NCBI RefSeq assembly: GCF_024171895.1
Contig: NZ_JAMTCQ010000009.1
Coordinates: forward strand, 719,318-783,317
Source: Prauserella halophila
Lineage (GTDB): Bacteria > Actinomycetota > Actinomycetes > Mycobacteriales > Pseudonocardiaceae
DNA: 64,000 nucleotides
Direction of reading: 5' to 3'
The number at the start of each line of letters is the position of its first letter. The first letter of the stretch is position 1. The notes under the pieces were generated by a model. That model saw nothing but the letters and a program-made list of their open reading frames with translations, ran no database searches and was not told the origin of the DNA. Of the stretch, positions 46,473-57,116 are shown piece after piece. The translations under genes and the position numbers were made by a program.

Positions 46473-48038
46473 GTGCGTAGCGATAAACGAAAGGTCGGCA
46501 CGGCCGTAGGGGTGGGAACCGCCGCCGCGGCACTCGTGCTGGGCATGGCGGGCACCGCCAACGCTGTGCCGCAAGAAGGCTCCATCGTCGGCGCCAACGC
46601 GGAAACCGCGGTCGAGGGCAGCTACATCGTCGCGATGAAGGACGGTGTCCAGACCACGGCCGCCGACCTCGGCGGCGAGGTCAAGCACAGGTACTCGAGC
46701 GCGCTGAACGGCTACTCGGCCGACATGTCGGAAGCACAGGCGAAGCGGATCGCGGCCGACCCGGCCGTCGATTACGTCGAGCAGGTGAAGCGGGTGCACA
46801 CGGCTGCGGACCAGGCGAACCCGCCGTCGTGGGGACTGGACCGCGTCGACCAGCCCGAGTTGCCGCTCGACGACAACTACTCCTCACCGAACGACGGTGA
46901 CGGCGTCACGGCCTACATCATCGACACCGGCATCCTGACGTCTCACGAGGACTTCGGCGGCCGGGCCACGCACGGTATCGACACCGTCGATGGCGACAAC
47001 GACGCGACCGACTGCAACGGTCACGGCACGCACGTCGCCGGTACCGTCGGCGGCACCGACTACGGTGTTGCCAAGAACGTCGACCTGGTCGGCGTCCGGG
47101 TGCTGGACTGCCAGGGCAGTGGCACCAACGCGGGCGTCATCGACGGCATCGACTGGGTCACCGAGAATGCTTCGGGCCCGTCGGTCGCCAACATGAGCCT
47201 CGGTGGCGGTGCCTCGACCTCGATCGACGAGGCCGTGCAGAACTCCATCGCCTCCGGCGTGACCTACGGTCTGGCCGCGGGTAACGACTACGGCGCCGAC
47301 GCGTGCAACTCCTCGCCGGCCCGTACGCCGGAGGGCATCACGGTCGGCTCCACGACCAGCACCGACGCCCGTTCGAGCTTCTCGAACATCGGCTCCTGCC
47401 TGGACATCTTCGCCCCGGGCAGTGACATCACGTCCGCGTGGATCGACAGCGACACCTCGGAGAACACGATCTCCGGTACGTCGATGGCGACCCCGCACGT
47501 CGTGGGTGCGGCAGCGGTGTACCTGTCCGCCAACCAGAACGCCACTCCGAAGCAGGTCGGCGACGCGCTGGTTGCCGGCGGTTCCGAGGGTGTCGTGTCC
47601 AACCCGGGCACCGACTCGCCGAACGTGCTCCTGAACGTGGTCGGTGACGACTCGACTCCGCCCGACGACCCGGACCCGGAGCCGGAGCCGGGCGACTGTG
47701 AAGCCGTCACCAACAGCGACACGACCGCCATTCCGTCTCCCGGCTCGATGACCAGCACGGTCACGGTCTCCGGCTGTGAGGCCGCCTCGGCCGACGCCAC
47801 GGTCGACGTCGACATCACGCACCCCTACCGTGGCGACATCGCGCTGGACCTGGTCGCCCCGGACGGTTCGGACTACAACCTGAAGACGTCGGGGTGGGAC
47901 TCCGGTGACGACATCAACGAGACCTACACGGTCGACCTGTCGGGCGTTTCCGAGCCGAACGGCGAGTGGACGCTGAAGGTGACCGACGCCTACTCGTGGG
48001 ACACCGGTTCGCTCAACAGCTGGACCCTCACTCTGTGA
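46473..48038 (+). CDS. Secreted subtilisin-like serine protease with I9 propeptide and P domain
   Basis: 521 residues from GTG 46473, after GAAGGGA. Sec signal peptide ending near TANAVP; I9 inhibitor propeptide (about 47-108, SYIVAMKDGV to VDYVEQVKRV). S8 catalytic domain has Asp151 in YIIDTGIL, His184 in NGHGTHVAG, oxyanion Asn271 in AAGND and Ser337 in SGTSMATPH. An Asp/Pro/Glu linker (PPDDPDPEPEPGDC) leads to a C-terminal proprotein-convertase P domain (about 410-521, ITHPYRGDIALDLVAPDG, LKVTDAYSWDTGSLNSWTLTL). P domains fold with and stabilise the protease. Likely a calcium-dependent extracellular protease. Stands alone behind a long regulatory region. Confidence 0.94.
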   Translation: MRSDKRKVGTAVGVGTAAAALVLGMAGTANAVPQEGSIVGANAETAVEGSYIVAMKDGVQTTAADLGGEVKHRYSSALNGYSADMSEAQAKRIAADPAVDYVEQVKRVHTAADQANPPSWGLDRVDQPELPLDDNYSSPNDGDGVTAYIIDTGILTSHEDFGGRATHGIDTVDGDNDATDCNGHGTHVAGTVGGTDYGVAKNVDLVGVRVLDCQGSGTNAGVIDGIDWVTENASGPSVANMSLGGGASTSIDEAVQNSIASGVTYGLAAGNDYGADACNSSPARTPEGITVGSTTSTDARSSFSNIGSCLDIFAPGSDITSAWIDSDTSENTISGTSMATPHVVGAAAVYLSANQNATPKQVGDALVAGGSEGVVSNPGTDSPNVLLNVVGDDSTPPDDPDPEPEPGDCEAVTNSDTTAIPSPGSMTSTVTVSGCEAASADATVDVDITHPYRGDIALDLVAPDGSDYNLKTSGWDSGDDINETYTVDLSGVSEPNGEWTLKVTDAYSWDTGSLNSWTLTL

Positions 48039-48093
48039 GACCGGCCTGAACCACGTCGCCCGGTACGCATCCCCGACCGGGTGAGCCCGTGAG

Positions 48094-48207
48094 AACCCCC
48101 AAGGGCACCTCGGTGGCTCCCACCCGCCAGCCCGACCACCGCCCCTCAAGGGCACGCTGGCGCGTGGCTGTGTTGCACTCCCGAAGGTGCCCTTGGGGGC
48201 ACTCTCT
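48094..48207. repeat. Longer dispersed repeat (copy e) with two core units
   Basis: Contains a core in one orientation near 48094-48115 (CCCCCAAGGGCACCTCGG) and the other at 48176-48207 (CCGAAGGTGCCCTTGGGGGC). The sequence between is homologous to 42058-42147. Located between the convergent subtilase and kgd genes. Confidence 0.8.
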
Positions 48208-48260
48208 TGCTACGGGGAGTACTGCCCACAGCTCACTCGGACGGGGATCGTGGGCGGACA

Positions 48261-48308
48261 CAGAAAACCGGCCCGGCGGAGGTGCTTCTCCGCCGGGCCG
48301 GTTTTCTG
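48261..48308. terminator. Bidirectional terminator of kgd
   Basis: Perfect 20-base stem (48261-48280 with 48289-48308) and an eight-base loop. The AAAA near the outer end gives a U-run on the transcript of kgd. 16 bases past the kgd stop. Confidence 0.9.
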
Positions 48309-48324
48309 TTGCCGTGGTGTCGGC

Positions 48325-51300
48325 TTACTCGAACGCCTTCGTGATGAGCGCCTTCTGCTCGACGTCGTGCACCTTCGACGAGCCGGCCGACGGTGCCGCC
48401 ATCGGCCTGCGCGCCACCACGTCGAGCGTGGTGAGCACGTCCGGCAGCTTGCGCGGCAGGTTCAGTCCGAAGTACGGCCAGGCGCCCTGGTTCTCCGGCT
48501 CCTCCTGCACCCAGGCGATCTGCCGGGCATTGGTGAAGCGCCCGAGCGTCTCGGCGAGCTTCTTCTTCGGCAGCGGGTAGTACTGCTCGATCCGCACGAT
48601 CGCGACGTCGTCGATCTCGCGCCTCGTCCGCTCGGCCACCAGCTCCCAGTACAGCTTGCCGGAGGTCAGCAGCACCTTGCGGGCCTTCTCCGGCTCGACG
48701 TCCTGGTCGTCGACGACCGACAGGAACTTCGATTCACCCGTGAAGTCCTCGACGTTCGACGTCGCGGCCTTGTTCCGCAGCATCGACTTCGGCGTGAAGA
48801 CGATCAGCGGGCGCTTCACCCCGTCGAGGGCGTGGCGGCGCAGCAGGTGGAAGTAGTTCGCGGGGGTCGAGGGCACGGCCACCGTCATCGAGCCTTCGGC
48901 GCACAACTGCAGGAAGCGCTCGATCCGGCCCGACGTGTGGTCCGGTCCCTGGCCCTCGTGGCCGTGCGGCAGCAGCAGCACGACGTCGGAGAGCTGGCCC
49001 CACTTGGCCTCGCCGGAGGAGATGTACTCGTCGATGACCGACTGGGCGCCGTTGACGAAGTCGCCGAACTGCGCCTCCCACATCACCAGCGCGTCCGAGT
49101 TGGCCACCGAGTAGCCGTACTCGAAGCCGACGGCCGCGTACTCGGACAGCGCCGAGTCGTAGACCATCACGCGGCCCTGTCCCTCACCGAGATGCTGCAG
49201 CGGCGAGTACTCCTTGCCGCTGTCCCGGTCGATCAGCACCGAATGGCGCTGGGTGAACGTGCCACGGCGCGAATCCTGGCCGGACAGCCGCACGAGCTTG
49301 TCCTGCAGCGCGAGCGAGCCGAACGCGAGCAACTCGCCGAAGGCCCAGTCGATGCCGCCTTCGCGGGCCATTTTGGCGCGCCGGTCCATGACCGGCTTGA
49401 CCCGCGGGTGCGGCGTGAAGCCCTCGGGCACGTTGACGAACGCGTCGCCGATGTGCTCGACGGTCTCGCGGGAGACCGCGGTCGGCAGGTTCGCCGGAAC
49501 CCGCTGTTCCTCCTCGACCGACGGGCTCGGTGTCACCGGGTGCTTCTCCAGCTCACGCACCTCGTTGAAGACGTGCTCGAGCTGGCTGGAGAAGTCCCGC
49601 AGCGCCGCCTCGGCCTCTTCCATCGAGATGTCGCCGCGGCCGATGAGCGCCTCGGTGTAGGTCTTCCGGACGCTGCGCTTCTTGTCGATGATGTTGTACA
49701 TGCCCGGCTGCGTCATCGAGGGGTCGTCACCCTCGTTGTGACCGCGCCGCCGGTAGCAGATCATGTCGATCACGATGTCCTTGTTGAACGCCTGGCGGTA
49801 GTCCACAGCCAGCCGCGCGACCCAGTAGGCGGCTTCCGGGTCGTCGCCGTTCACGTGGATGATCGGCGCGCCGATCATCTTGGCGACATCGGTGGCGTAC
49901 TTCGACGACCGCGCGTGCTCGGGCGGGGTGGTGAAGCCGACCTGGTTGTTGATGATGACGTGCACGGTGCCGCCGGTGCGGTAGCCGCGCAGGAGCGAGA
50001 GGTTCAGCGTCTCGGCGACCACGCCCTGGCCTGCGAACGCGGCGTCGCCGTGCAGCAGCACCGGCAGCACCGTGAAGCCGTCGACGTCGCCGCCCTTGTC
50101 GAGGATGTCCTGCTTGGCGCGGACGATGCCCTCGAGGACGGGGTCGACCGTCTCCAGGTGCGACGGGTTCGCCGTGAGCGACACGCGCGTCTCGCCGTCG
50201 CCGAACATGCGGAAGTACTTGCCCTCGGCGCCGAGGTGGTACTTCACGTCGCCGGAGCCGTGCGCCTGACCGGGGTCGAGGTTGCCCTCGAACTCACGGA
50301 AGAGCTGTGAGATCGGCTTGCCGACGATGTTGGCCAGCACGTTCAGCCTGCCGCGGTGCGGCATGCCGACGACGACCTCGTCGAGGCTGTGCTCGGCGGC
50401 CTTGTCCAGCAGCGTGTCCAGCATCGGGATGACCGTCTCGCCGCCCTCGAGCGAGAACCGCTTCTGGCCGACGTACTTGGTCTGCAGGAACGTCTCGAAC
50501 GCCTCGGCCGCATTGAGCTTGCTCAGCACGTACTTCTGCACCGTGGGCTCGGGCTTGTCGTGCGGGATCTCGACGCGGTCCTGGATCCAGCGCCGCTCGT
50601 CCGGGTCGAGGATGTGGGTGTACTCGACGCCGACGGTGCGGCAGTACGAGTCACGCAGTACGCCGAGGACCTCGCGCAGCTTCATCTTCTCCTGGCCCGC
50701 GAACCCGCCCACGGCGAACTCCCGGTCCAGGTCCCACAGCGTCAGGCCGTGCGAGAGGACGTCGAGGTCCTCGTGGCGGCGCTGGCGGTAGTTCAGCGGG
50801 TCGGTGTCGGCCATCAGGTGGCCGCGCATGCGGTAGGACTCGATGAGCTCGAGCACCCGGGCGGTCTTGTCGATCTCGCCCTCGGGGATGTCCGAGACCC
50901 AGCGCACCGGCTCGTACGGGATCCGCAGCGACGTGAAGATGTCGTCGTAGAAGCCGTCGGCGCCGAGCAGCAGCTCGTGGACGCGCTTGAGGAACTCGCC
51001 CGACTCGGCGCCCTGGATGATGCGGTGGTCGTAGGTCGACGTGAGCGTCATGATCTTGCTGACGCCCAGGTCGATGAGGGTCTTCTCGCTCGTGCCCTCG
51101 AAATGGGCCGGGTACTGCATCGCGCCGACGCCGATGATCGCGCCCTGGCCGGACTGCAGCCGCGGCACCGAGTGGTTCGTGCCGATGCCGCCCGGGTTGG
51201 TCAGCGAGATCGTGGTGCCCGCGAAGTCGTCGGCGGTGAGCTTGTTGCCCCGAGCCTTGCGGACGATGTCCTCGTAGGCCTGCCAGAACTGCAGGAACGT

Positions 51301-52134
51301 CATGCTCTCGCAGTTCTTGATGGAGGCGACGACGAGGTTGCGGCCGCCGTCCTTGCCCGGCATGTCGATCGCCAGGCCGATGTTGACGTGCTCGGGTGTG
51401 ACGGCGTTCGGCTTGCCGTCGATGACCGCGTAGTGCCGGTTCATGTTCGGGAACTCGTGCAGCCCGCGGATCATCGCGTAGCCGATGAGGTGCGTGAACG
51501 AGATCTTCCCGCCGCGCGAGCGCTTGAGGTGGTTGTTGATGACGATGCGGTTGTCGGCCATCAGCTTCGCCGGCACCGCACGCACGCTCGTGGCCGTCGG
51601 GACGCTCAGCGACGCGTCCATGTTCTTCGCGATCGCCGCAGCGGGACCGCGCAGCACCTTCGACTCGGGCTCGCTCTTCTCGGCCTTCTCGGCCTTCTCG
51701 GGCGCTGCCTTCTCGGAGGAGGCCTTCTCGCCCGTGGCGTCACCCTTGGCGGCGTCGCTCGTGGTTGCGTTCTTGTCGCTCGGAGCAGGAGCCGCGCCCG
51801 TGGATGCGGCGGCCTTGTCGGGCGCCGCCTTCGACGGGGCGGACCGAGCCGGCGCCGGGGCCGAGGGAGCAGCCTGCTCCGGGGCGGCCTTCGGCGGCTG
51901 CGCGGGCAGGCCGTTACCTTGCGCAGGAGCCTGTGCCGGAGCCTGCGTCTGGCCGTTGGCCGACGGGTCGGCTGCCGTCGCGTCCGGCTTTCGCTCGTGC
52001 GTGGGGGAGAAGTCGGCAAAGAACTCATGCCACGCGGAGTCGACGGAAGAAGGGTCGGCGAGGAACTGGTCGTACATTTCCTCGACGAGCCATTCGTTGG
52101 GGCCGAACTGTGACGCAGGGTTGCTGCTGGACAC
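48325..52134 (-). CDS. kgd: Multifunctional 2-oxoglutarate metabolism enzyme Kgd (SucA/OdhA type)
   Basis: 1269 residues from GTG 52134. The actinobacterial fused E1 plus E2-like protein: a 40-residue start ([27 protein letters not shown]) that docks partners, an Ala/Pro/Lys-rich linker (about 45-145), the acyltransferase domain (about 150-365, with active-site [15 protein letters not shown]), then thiamine-diphosphate E1 with [16 protein letters not shown] and [24 protein letters not shown]. It acts with lipoylated E2/E3 as 2-oxoglutarate dehydrogenase and also carboligates with glyoxylate in mycobacteria; GarA-type control is known. The linker is longer than in M. tuberculosis (about 1230 residues). 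Transcribed alone; strong terminator downstream. Confidence 0.96.
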   Translation of the reverse strand: MSSSNPASQFGPNEWLVEEMYDQFLADPSSVDSAWHEFFADFSPTHERKPDATAADPSANGQTQAPAQAPAQGNGLPAQPPKAAPEQAAPSAPAPARSAPSKAAPDKAAASTGAAPAPSDKNATTSDAAKGDATGEKASSEKAAPEKAEKAEKSEPESKVLRGPAAAIAKNMDASLSVPTATSVRAVPAKLMADNRIVINNHLKRSRGGKISFTHLIGYAMIRGLHEFPNMNRHYAVIDGKPNAVTPEHVNIGLAIDMPGKDGGRNLVVASIKNCESMTFLQFWQAYEDIVRKARGNKLTADDFAGTTISLTNPGGIGTNHSVPRLQSGQGAIIGVGAMQYPAHFEGTSEKTLIDLGVSKIMTLTSTYDHRIIQGAESGEFLKRVHELLLGADGFYDDIFTSLRIPYEPVRWVSDIPEGEIDKTARVLELIESYRMRGHLMADTDPLNYRQRRHEDLDVLSHGLTLWDLDREFAVGGFAGQEKMKLREVLGVLRDSYCRTVGVEYTHILDPDERRWIQDRVEIPHDKPEPTVQKYVLSKLNAAEAFETFLQTKYVGQKRFSLEGGETVIPMLDTLLDKAAEHSLDEVVVGMPHRGRLNVLANIVGKPISQLFREFEGNLDPGQAHGSGDVKYHLGAEGKYFRMFGDGETRVSLTANPSHLETVDPVLEGIVRAKQDILDKGGDVDGFTVLPVLLHGDAAFAGQGVVAETLNLSLLRGYRTGGTVHVIINNQVGFTTPPEHARSSKYATDVAKMIGAPIIHVNGDDPEAAYWVARLAVDYRQAFNKDIVIDMICYRRRGHNEGDDPSMTQPGMYNIIDKKRSVRKTYTEALIGRGDISMEEAEAALRDFSSQLEHVFNEVRELEKHPVTPSPSVEEEQRVPANLPTAVSRETVEHIGDAFVNVPEGFTPHPRVKPVMDRRAKMAREGGIDWAFGELLAFGSLALQDKLVRLSGQDSRRGTFTQRHSVLIDRDSGKEYSPLQHLGEGQGRVMVYDSALSEYAAVGFEYGYSVANSDALVMWEAQFGDFVNGAQSVIDEYISSGEAKWGQLSDVVLLLPHGHEGQGPDHTSGRIERFLQLCAEGSMTVAVPSTPANYFHLLRRHALDGVKRPLIVFTPKSMLRNKAATSNVEDFTGESKFLSVVDDQDVEPEKARKVLLTSGKLYWELVAERTRREIDDVAIVRIEQYYPLPKKKLAETLGRFTNARQIAWVQEEPENQGAWPYFGLNLPRKLPDVLTTLDVVARRPMAAPSAGSSKVHDVEQKALITKAFE

Positions 52135-52345
52135 GGCTTGGACTCGCCTCTATCTGTCTCGATGTGCCAATTACGCGCGTACCAGGCTAACCCCCGTGCT
52201 GTCGGCGCAGTCATCGAACACGCACTTCGCGCCGGATCCGCCGGTGGGGGCGCAGGCCTGGTTCCCGCTGAATCGATATCGTTCGTCGGGCTTACACCCG
52301 AGCGTCATCGACGGGGCGGGCCGGCGCAGGTTTTCGTGACGGGGG

Positions 52346-55300
52346 TCATGCCGGCGATTCGACCCGGGGTGATGCGGCTGCCGCGTGGTCACCGAGTCGC
52401 CACAACCGGGCGTACGCCCCGTCGGCGGCGAGCAGCTCGGCGTGCGATCCGCCCTCGGCGATCCGGCCGTGCTCGAGCACGACGATGTGGTCGGCGCGTG
52501 CGGCCGTCGCGAGCCGGTGGGCGACGACGAACGTGGTGCGTGTGGCGGCGAGGTGATCCGTGGCCCGCAGAACGGCGTCCTCGGTGGCGGGATCGAGTGC
52601 GGCGGTCGCCTCGTCGAGAAGTAGCACGTCGGGGTCGACGAGCTCGGCCCTGGCGAGCGCCACGAGCTGCCGCTGGCCCGCCGACAGCGCACGCCCGCGC
52701 TCGCCGACCTGCTGGGCGAAGCCGTCGGGCAGCGCGGCGATGCCGTCGAGCGCGCCGACCGCACGGACGGCGGCTTCGACCTCGGCATCGGACGCCTCCG
52801 GCTTGCCGTACCGCACGTTGTCGGCGACGGAACCGACGAACAGGTGCGGTTCCTGCGGAACGATGCCCACGCGGGCGCGGAGCGTGGCCGGGTCGTAATC
52901 GCGCACGTCGACGCCGTCGATCCGTACCGTGCCGGTGGTGGCGTCGTAGAACCGCGCGAGCAGCTTGACCGCCGTCGACTTGCCCGCGCCCGTCGCGCCG
53001 ACGAACGCGACCGTGGTGCCGGCCCGCACGTCGAGCGAGACGTCGGCGAGCGCCGGTGCTTCGGCACCGGGGTAGTGAAATCCGACGCCGTCGAGCTCGA
53101 CGTCACCGCGCAGCCGTTCGCCCGCCGCGACCGGTCGCTCCGGGGCGGGCACCGACGTCGGCGTCCGCAGCAGATCGCCGATCCGGCGAAGGCCGACCTT
53201 CGCCTGCTGGTAGCCGTCGAACACCGACGAGAGCTGCTGAATCGGCGAGAAGAACAGCCCGAGGTACAGCAGGAACGCCATCAGGACACCGGGAGACAGC
53301 TCGCCTGCGGCCACCCCGGTCGCCCCTGCCGTGAGCACCAGGACCTCCGCGACTCCCGACAGCAGGGTCACGAACGGGAAGTACGTGGCCACGTACCGCT
53401 GTGCGCGCAGGCGGGAGCGGCGGTAGGCGTCGCTGCGGGAAGCGAAATCGCGGGCGGAGCGTTCCTCGCGGGTGTAGGCCTGGGCGACGCGGAGCCCGCT
53501 CACGTTCTCCTGCATGTCGGCGTTCACGGCACTCACACGTTCACGGGCCTCCGTGTAGGCGGCCGAGGCCCGCCTGCGGAACAGCACCGTCGCGATGATC
53601 AGCACCGGCAGCACCGCGAACACGTACAGCGCCAGTCCGGGAGCGGTGACGACGAGTGCGACGCCGACGCCGACGAGCGTGAGCACGCTGACGACCGCCG
53701 TGGCGAGACCGGTCTGCAGGAACGTCGACAGCGCGTCGACGTCGGTGGTCATCCGCGTCATGATGCGCCCGGACAGTTCGCGTTCGTAGTAGTCGAGCCC
53801 GAGCCGCTGCAGGTGGGCGTAGCTGCGCACGCGCAACAGGTAGAGCACGGACTCGCCGGTACGGGCGGTCAGTCGCGTCTGCAGCGCGATGGCGAGCCAG
53901 TCGATCGCGATGATCACCAGGCCGACGGCGGCGGCGACGAGCACGACCGATTCGGCGCCGACGCGCACGCCGTCGTCGACTCCGCGCTGGTAGAGAGCGG
54001 GCACGGCGATCGTGGCCAGTGCGTCGATCGCGACGAACGCGATGACCGCAGCCAGCAGTCCGCGGACCGGGCGCAGCAGGCTCGCGAGCCGGAACCGCGG
54101 CTCGGGCGCCGTGGGGTCGAGACCCCCGAGGTCGGGTTCGTCGGTGGCGGGAGGCAGTGCGTCGACCCGGTCGAGCAGGTCGGGCGTCGGCGGCAGGTCG
54201 AGAGAGGCGTGCCCGCCGGGGCCGCCGCCCCGGCCGCTCGTGGCGGCCGCCGGGGCTGTTGACGGTACCGTTGGTCTCGACGAGTCGTGGTCCGCACGGC
54301 CTGCCGAGCCGTCCGTTTCCCCGGGTTCCTCGCCGCCGTGCTGTGGCCACAGCTCCGGGGTGATGCCGCCTGCGGCCGGCTCCGCCGGCACCCGGTGGCC
54401 GGGCTCTTCGGCGTCGTCTCCGGGGCCGGACACGAGGTCGCGGTACAGCCGGCAGCGCGCCTCGAGTTCGTCCGCGGTGCCGACATCGACCACCCGGCCG
54501 TCGTCGAGCACCGCGATCCGGTCGGCCAGCGTGAGGGTGGAGCGTCGGTGGGCGACGAGGATCGTGGTGCGATCGCGCATGACGTCGCGCAGCGTGTCGT
54601 GGATGGCGGCCTCGGTGGCGGTGTCGACCGCGGACGTGGCGTCGTCGAGGACGAGTACGCGGGGATCGGTGAGCAGTGCCCGGGCCAGGCCGAGGCGCTG
54701 TCGTTGACCGCCGGACAGTGTGAGCCCGCGTTCGCCGACCAGTGTGTCGTATCCGTCGGGCAGCGCGGAGATGAACTCGTGGGCCTCGACGGCCCTGGCT
54801 GCGGCCGTCACCTCCTCGCCCGAGGCGTCCGGCCTGCCGTAGGCGATGTTGTCGCGCACGGACGTCGAGAACAGGAACGCCTCTTCGAACACCACGCCCA
54901 CGGCGCGGCGCAGCTCGGTCAGGCCGAGGTCCCGGACGTCGGCTCCGCCGAGCCGCACGGCGCCCTGGTGGACGTCGTAGAAGCGGGGGAGCAGCAGCGA
55001 GATCGTCGACTTGCCGGAACCGGCGGTTCCTACGAGTGCCAGGGTCTCACCGGGCCGGGCTCGCAGGGACATCCCGTCCAGCACCGGTTCGGACAGGGTG
55101 TAGCCGAATCGCACGTCGTCGAGCTCGACGCTCAGCGGTCCGTCGGGGACGGGTTCGGGATCCTCGCGCTCGCGAACCTCGGGCTGGGCGTCGACGAGTT
55201 CGTGCACGCGTTCCGCGCCCGCGCGCGTGAGCTGTGCCTGCACGACGAGGCTCGCGAGCATGCGCGCCGGTCCGGTGAGGGACGAGACGTAGGTGGCGAA

Positions 55301-56209
55301 CGCCAGGAATGTGCCGAGGCTGATCTCGCCCCGCAGTGCCAGGATGCCGCCGACCGCCAGCACGGCGATCTGGCCTGCCGCGGGCAGTGCTCCGGTCGTC
55401 GCCGTCGGGACGGCCGACAGTTTCGCGGCGCGGAGGCGCTCGCCGAACAGCCTGCGTGCCGAACGGGAGAGCTCGGCCGTTTCGCGCTGCTCCTGGCCGA
55501 AGCCCTTGACCACGCGCACGCCGGTGACGGTCTCCTCGACGTGCTGGGCGATCTCCGAGGCGCGCTGCTGAGCCGACCACGTGGCCGGAAACAGCTTGCG
55601 CCTGCTCACCGCGAGGACGATCGCCACTCCGGGGGCGACGATCAGCGCGATCACCGTCAGCAGCGGCGACATCCACAGCATCGCCCCGAGCGCCAGCACC
55701 GCGAACACCACCGAGCCCGCCGACAGCGGTACCTGCATCAGGAACCCCGTCACGAGCTGCAGGTCGGTGATCGCACGCGAGACGATCTGCCCGGTGCGCA
55801 GCGAGTCCTGGGTGCCGCCGTCGAGTCGTGACACCGCGGCGAAGACCGACTGCCGCAGGTCGTGCTGGACGTCGAGGGCGAGCCTGCCGCCGACGTAGCG
55901 CCTGCCGAACGCGGCGCCGAACGCCACCAGGTGCAGCACGGCGAGCGCGGCCGCCAGCCACGGGAGGTTCGCCGTAGATCCGGCGACGGCCCCGTCGATC
56001 CCCTCCCGGATGAGCAGCGGACTCACCGCCTGCACGCTCACGCCGAGGACGGCGGCCCCGAACGCGAGGATCACCAGCGCCGGATGCCGCCAGCACGCGG
56101 CGGCGACCCGGCGTACCCAGCCGCCGCGGCGGCCGGGCGGTCCGGGAGTGCCGGGCGGATCGGTGCTGCTCGCGGTGTCGCTCTCCGCGCTGCCGATCCG
56201 CCCCGACAC
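52346..56209 (-). CDS. Fused two-half ABC exporter (TMD-NBD-TMD-NBD)
   Basis: 1287 residues from GTG 56209. First half: TMD (about 35-330) and NBD1 (about 355-600) with Walker A GTAGSGKST, signature LSGGQRQ and Walker B VLVLDDATSAVD, in which the catalytic Glu is Asp. A disordered acidic/Gly linker (about 600-690) follows. Second half: TMD (about 700-1010) and NBD2 with GATGAGKST, LSAGQRQ and a full VLLLDEAT. This asymmetry is typical of heterodimeric exporters with one weak site, here on a single chain as in M. tuberculosis Rv0194. Drug or lipid export is likely; substrate unknown. It starts 16 bases after the permease stop, so the three ABC genes probably form one operon. Confidence 0.92.
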   Translation of the reverse strand: MSGRIGSAESDTASSTDPPGTPGPPGRRGGWVRRVAAACWRHPALVILAFGAAVLGVSVQAVSPLLIREGIDGAVAGSTANLPWLAAALAVLHLVAFGAAFGRRYVGGRLALDVQHDLRQSVFAAVSRLDGGTQDSLRTGQIVSRAITDLQLVTGFLMQVPLSAGSVVFAVLALGAMLWMSPLLTVIALIVAPGVAIVLAVSRRKLFPATWSAQQRASEIAQHVEETVTGVRVVKGFGQEQRETAELSRSARRLFGERLRAAKLSAVPTATTGALPAAGQIAVLAVGGILALRGEISLGTFLAFATYVSSLTGPARMLASLVVQAQLTRAGAERVHELVDAQPEVREREDPEPVPDGPLSVELDDVRFGYTLSEPVLDGMSLRARPGETLALVGTAGSGKSTISLLLPRFYDVHQGAVRLGGADVRDLGLTELRRAVGVVFEEAFLFSTSVRDNIAYGRPDASGEEVTAAARAVEAHEFISALPDGYDTLVGERGLTLSGGQRQRLGLARALLTDPRVLVLDDATSAVDTATEAAIHDTLRDVMRDRTTILVAHRRSTLTLADRIAVLDDGRVVDVGTADELEARCRLYRDLVSGPGDDAEEPGHRVPAEPAAGGITPELWPQHGGEEPGETDGSAGRADHDSSRPTVPSTAPAAATSGRGGGPGGHASLDLPPTPDLLDRVDALPPATDEPDLGGLDPTAPEPRFRLASLLRPVRGLLAAVIAFVAIDALATIAVPALYQRGVDDGVRVGAESVVLVAAAVGLVIIAIDWLAIALQTRLTARTGESVLYLLRVRSYAHLQRLGLDYYERELSGRIMTRMTTDVDALSTFLQTGLATAVVSVLTLVGVGVALVVTAPGLALYVFAVLPVLIIATVLFRRRASAAYTEARERVSAVNADMQENVSGLRVAQAYTREERSARDFASRSDAYRRSRLRAQRYVATYFPFVTLLSGVAEVLVLTAGATGVAAGELSPGVLMAFLLYLGLFFSPIQQLSSVFDGYQQAKVGLRRIGDLLRTPTSVPAPERPVAAGERLRGDVELDGVGFHYPGAEAPALADVSLDVRAGTTVAFVGATGAGKSTAVKLLARFYDATTGTVRIDGVDVRDYDPATLRARVGIVPQEPHLFVGSVADNVRYGKPEASDAEVEAAVRAVGALDGIAALPDGFAQQVGERGRALSAGQRQLVALARAELVDPDVLLLDEATAALDPATEDAVLRATDHLAATRTTFVVAHRLATAARADHIVVLEHGRIAEGGSHAELLAADGAYARLWRLGDHAAAASPRVESPA

Positions 56210-56225
56210 TCCCGGTTCCTCCCTG

Positions 56226-57116
56226 TTACGTGATGTCGCGCTTCTGGTTGACCAGCCAGCCGCCGACGAAGACCACCATCGTCCAGCCGAAGAAGATCAG
56301 CGCCGAGGCCCACCACGAGAATGCACCAGGCGCGCCGGCCGAGAACTGCAGGCCCCACACGGCCTCGTCCTGCAGCCCGGGGATCCGCACGCCCGCAGCA
56401 CCGAACGCCTCGGCGCCGATCGCCCCGACGATGCCGTTCAGCGTGCCGTTCGGCAGCACTCCGCCCATCCAGGCGACGTTCTCCTGCCAGAGGCCGTAAC
56501 TGATGAACACCCACACGTTCTCGATCAGCAGCATGTAGATGCTCAGCGTCACGACGCTGCCCGCCACACTCTTCCACAGCGCACCGACACCGACGCCGAA
56601 CAGCGTCGCCAGCACGCCCGCGAGCAGCGACGTGCCGATCACGGCGAGCCACTGTCCGCTCGACGGCATGCGGGCGCCGTCGACGACGAACGCGATGCCG
56701 AGGCTCGCGGCGGCGGACACGGCCAGCCCGTACAGCGCACCCCAGATGCTGTAGGTGATCATCTTCGCGCCGAGTGCCATCGGGCGATTCGGGGCCGTCA
56801 AGAACGTCGTCGTGATCGTCTTCTTGCTGTACTCGCCGGCGACCGCCAGCACGCCGAGAATCACGGCGAACAGCAGGCCGACGTTGATGCCGTGGCCGAT
56901 GGCGAGCAGGCCCATCGGGAGTTCGCCCGTCTCGATGCCGAGCGTCCGGGTGACCGTCAACGTGTCCTCGCTGTCGAGCACGTTGGCGAGCGAGTTGGTG
57001 AACGCACCCCAGCCGAGCGCGAACAGCAGCGACGCGAAGAACGCGGGGATGAGCAGCGCCCACCAGCTCTTCGTGGTGACGATCTTGCGCATCTCGGCCT
57101 TGATCAGGTTACCCAT
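56226..57116 (-). CDS. ABC-2 type transporter permease
   Basis: 296 residues. ATG 57116 overlaps the TGA of the ATPase gene (TGATG) and follows GGGGAGGTGG; GTG 57119 is a one-codon-longer option. Six hydrophobic segments: about 20-40, 68-92, 112-140, 155-182, 188-210 and 270-288, with a cytoplasmic N-terminal helix NLIKAEMRKIVTTKSWW common to ABC-2 permeases. GEYSKKTITTTFLTAPNR is a typical coupling-loop sequence. Forms the membrane part for the adjacent ATPase. Substrate unknown. Confidence 0.88.
   Translation of the reverse strand: MGNLIKAEMRKIVTTKSWWALLIPAFFASLLFALGWGAFTNSLANVLDSEDTLTVTRTLGIETGELPMGLLAIGHGINVGLLFAVILGVLAVAGEYSKKTITTTFLTAPNRPMALGAKMITYSIWGALYGLAVSAAASLGIAFVVDGARMPSSGQWLAVIGTSLLAGVLATLFGVGVGALWKSVAGSVVTLSIYMLLIENVWVFISYGLWQENVAWMGGVLPNGTLNGIVGAIGAEAFGAAGVRIPGLQDEAVWGLQFSAGAPGAFSWWASALIFFGWTMVVFVGGWLVNQKRDIT

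Noticed and set aside
48187-50310. 707-codon forward frame opposite kgd
   Set aside because: Antisense shadow; Kgd E1 motifs are intact on the other strand.
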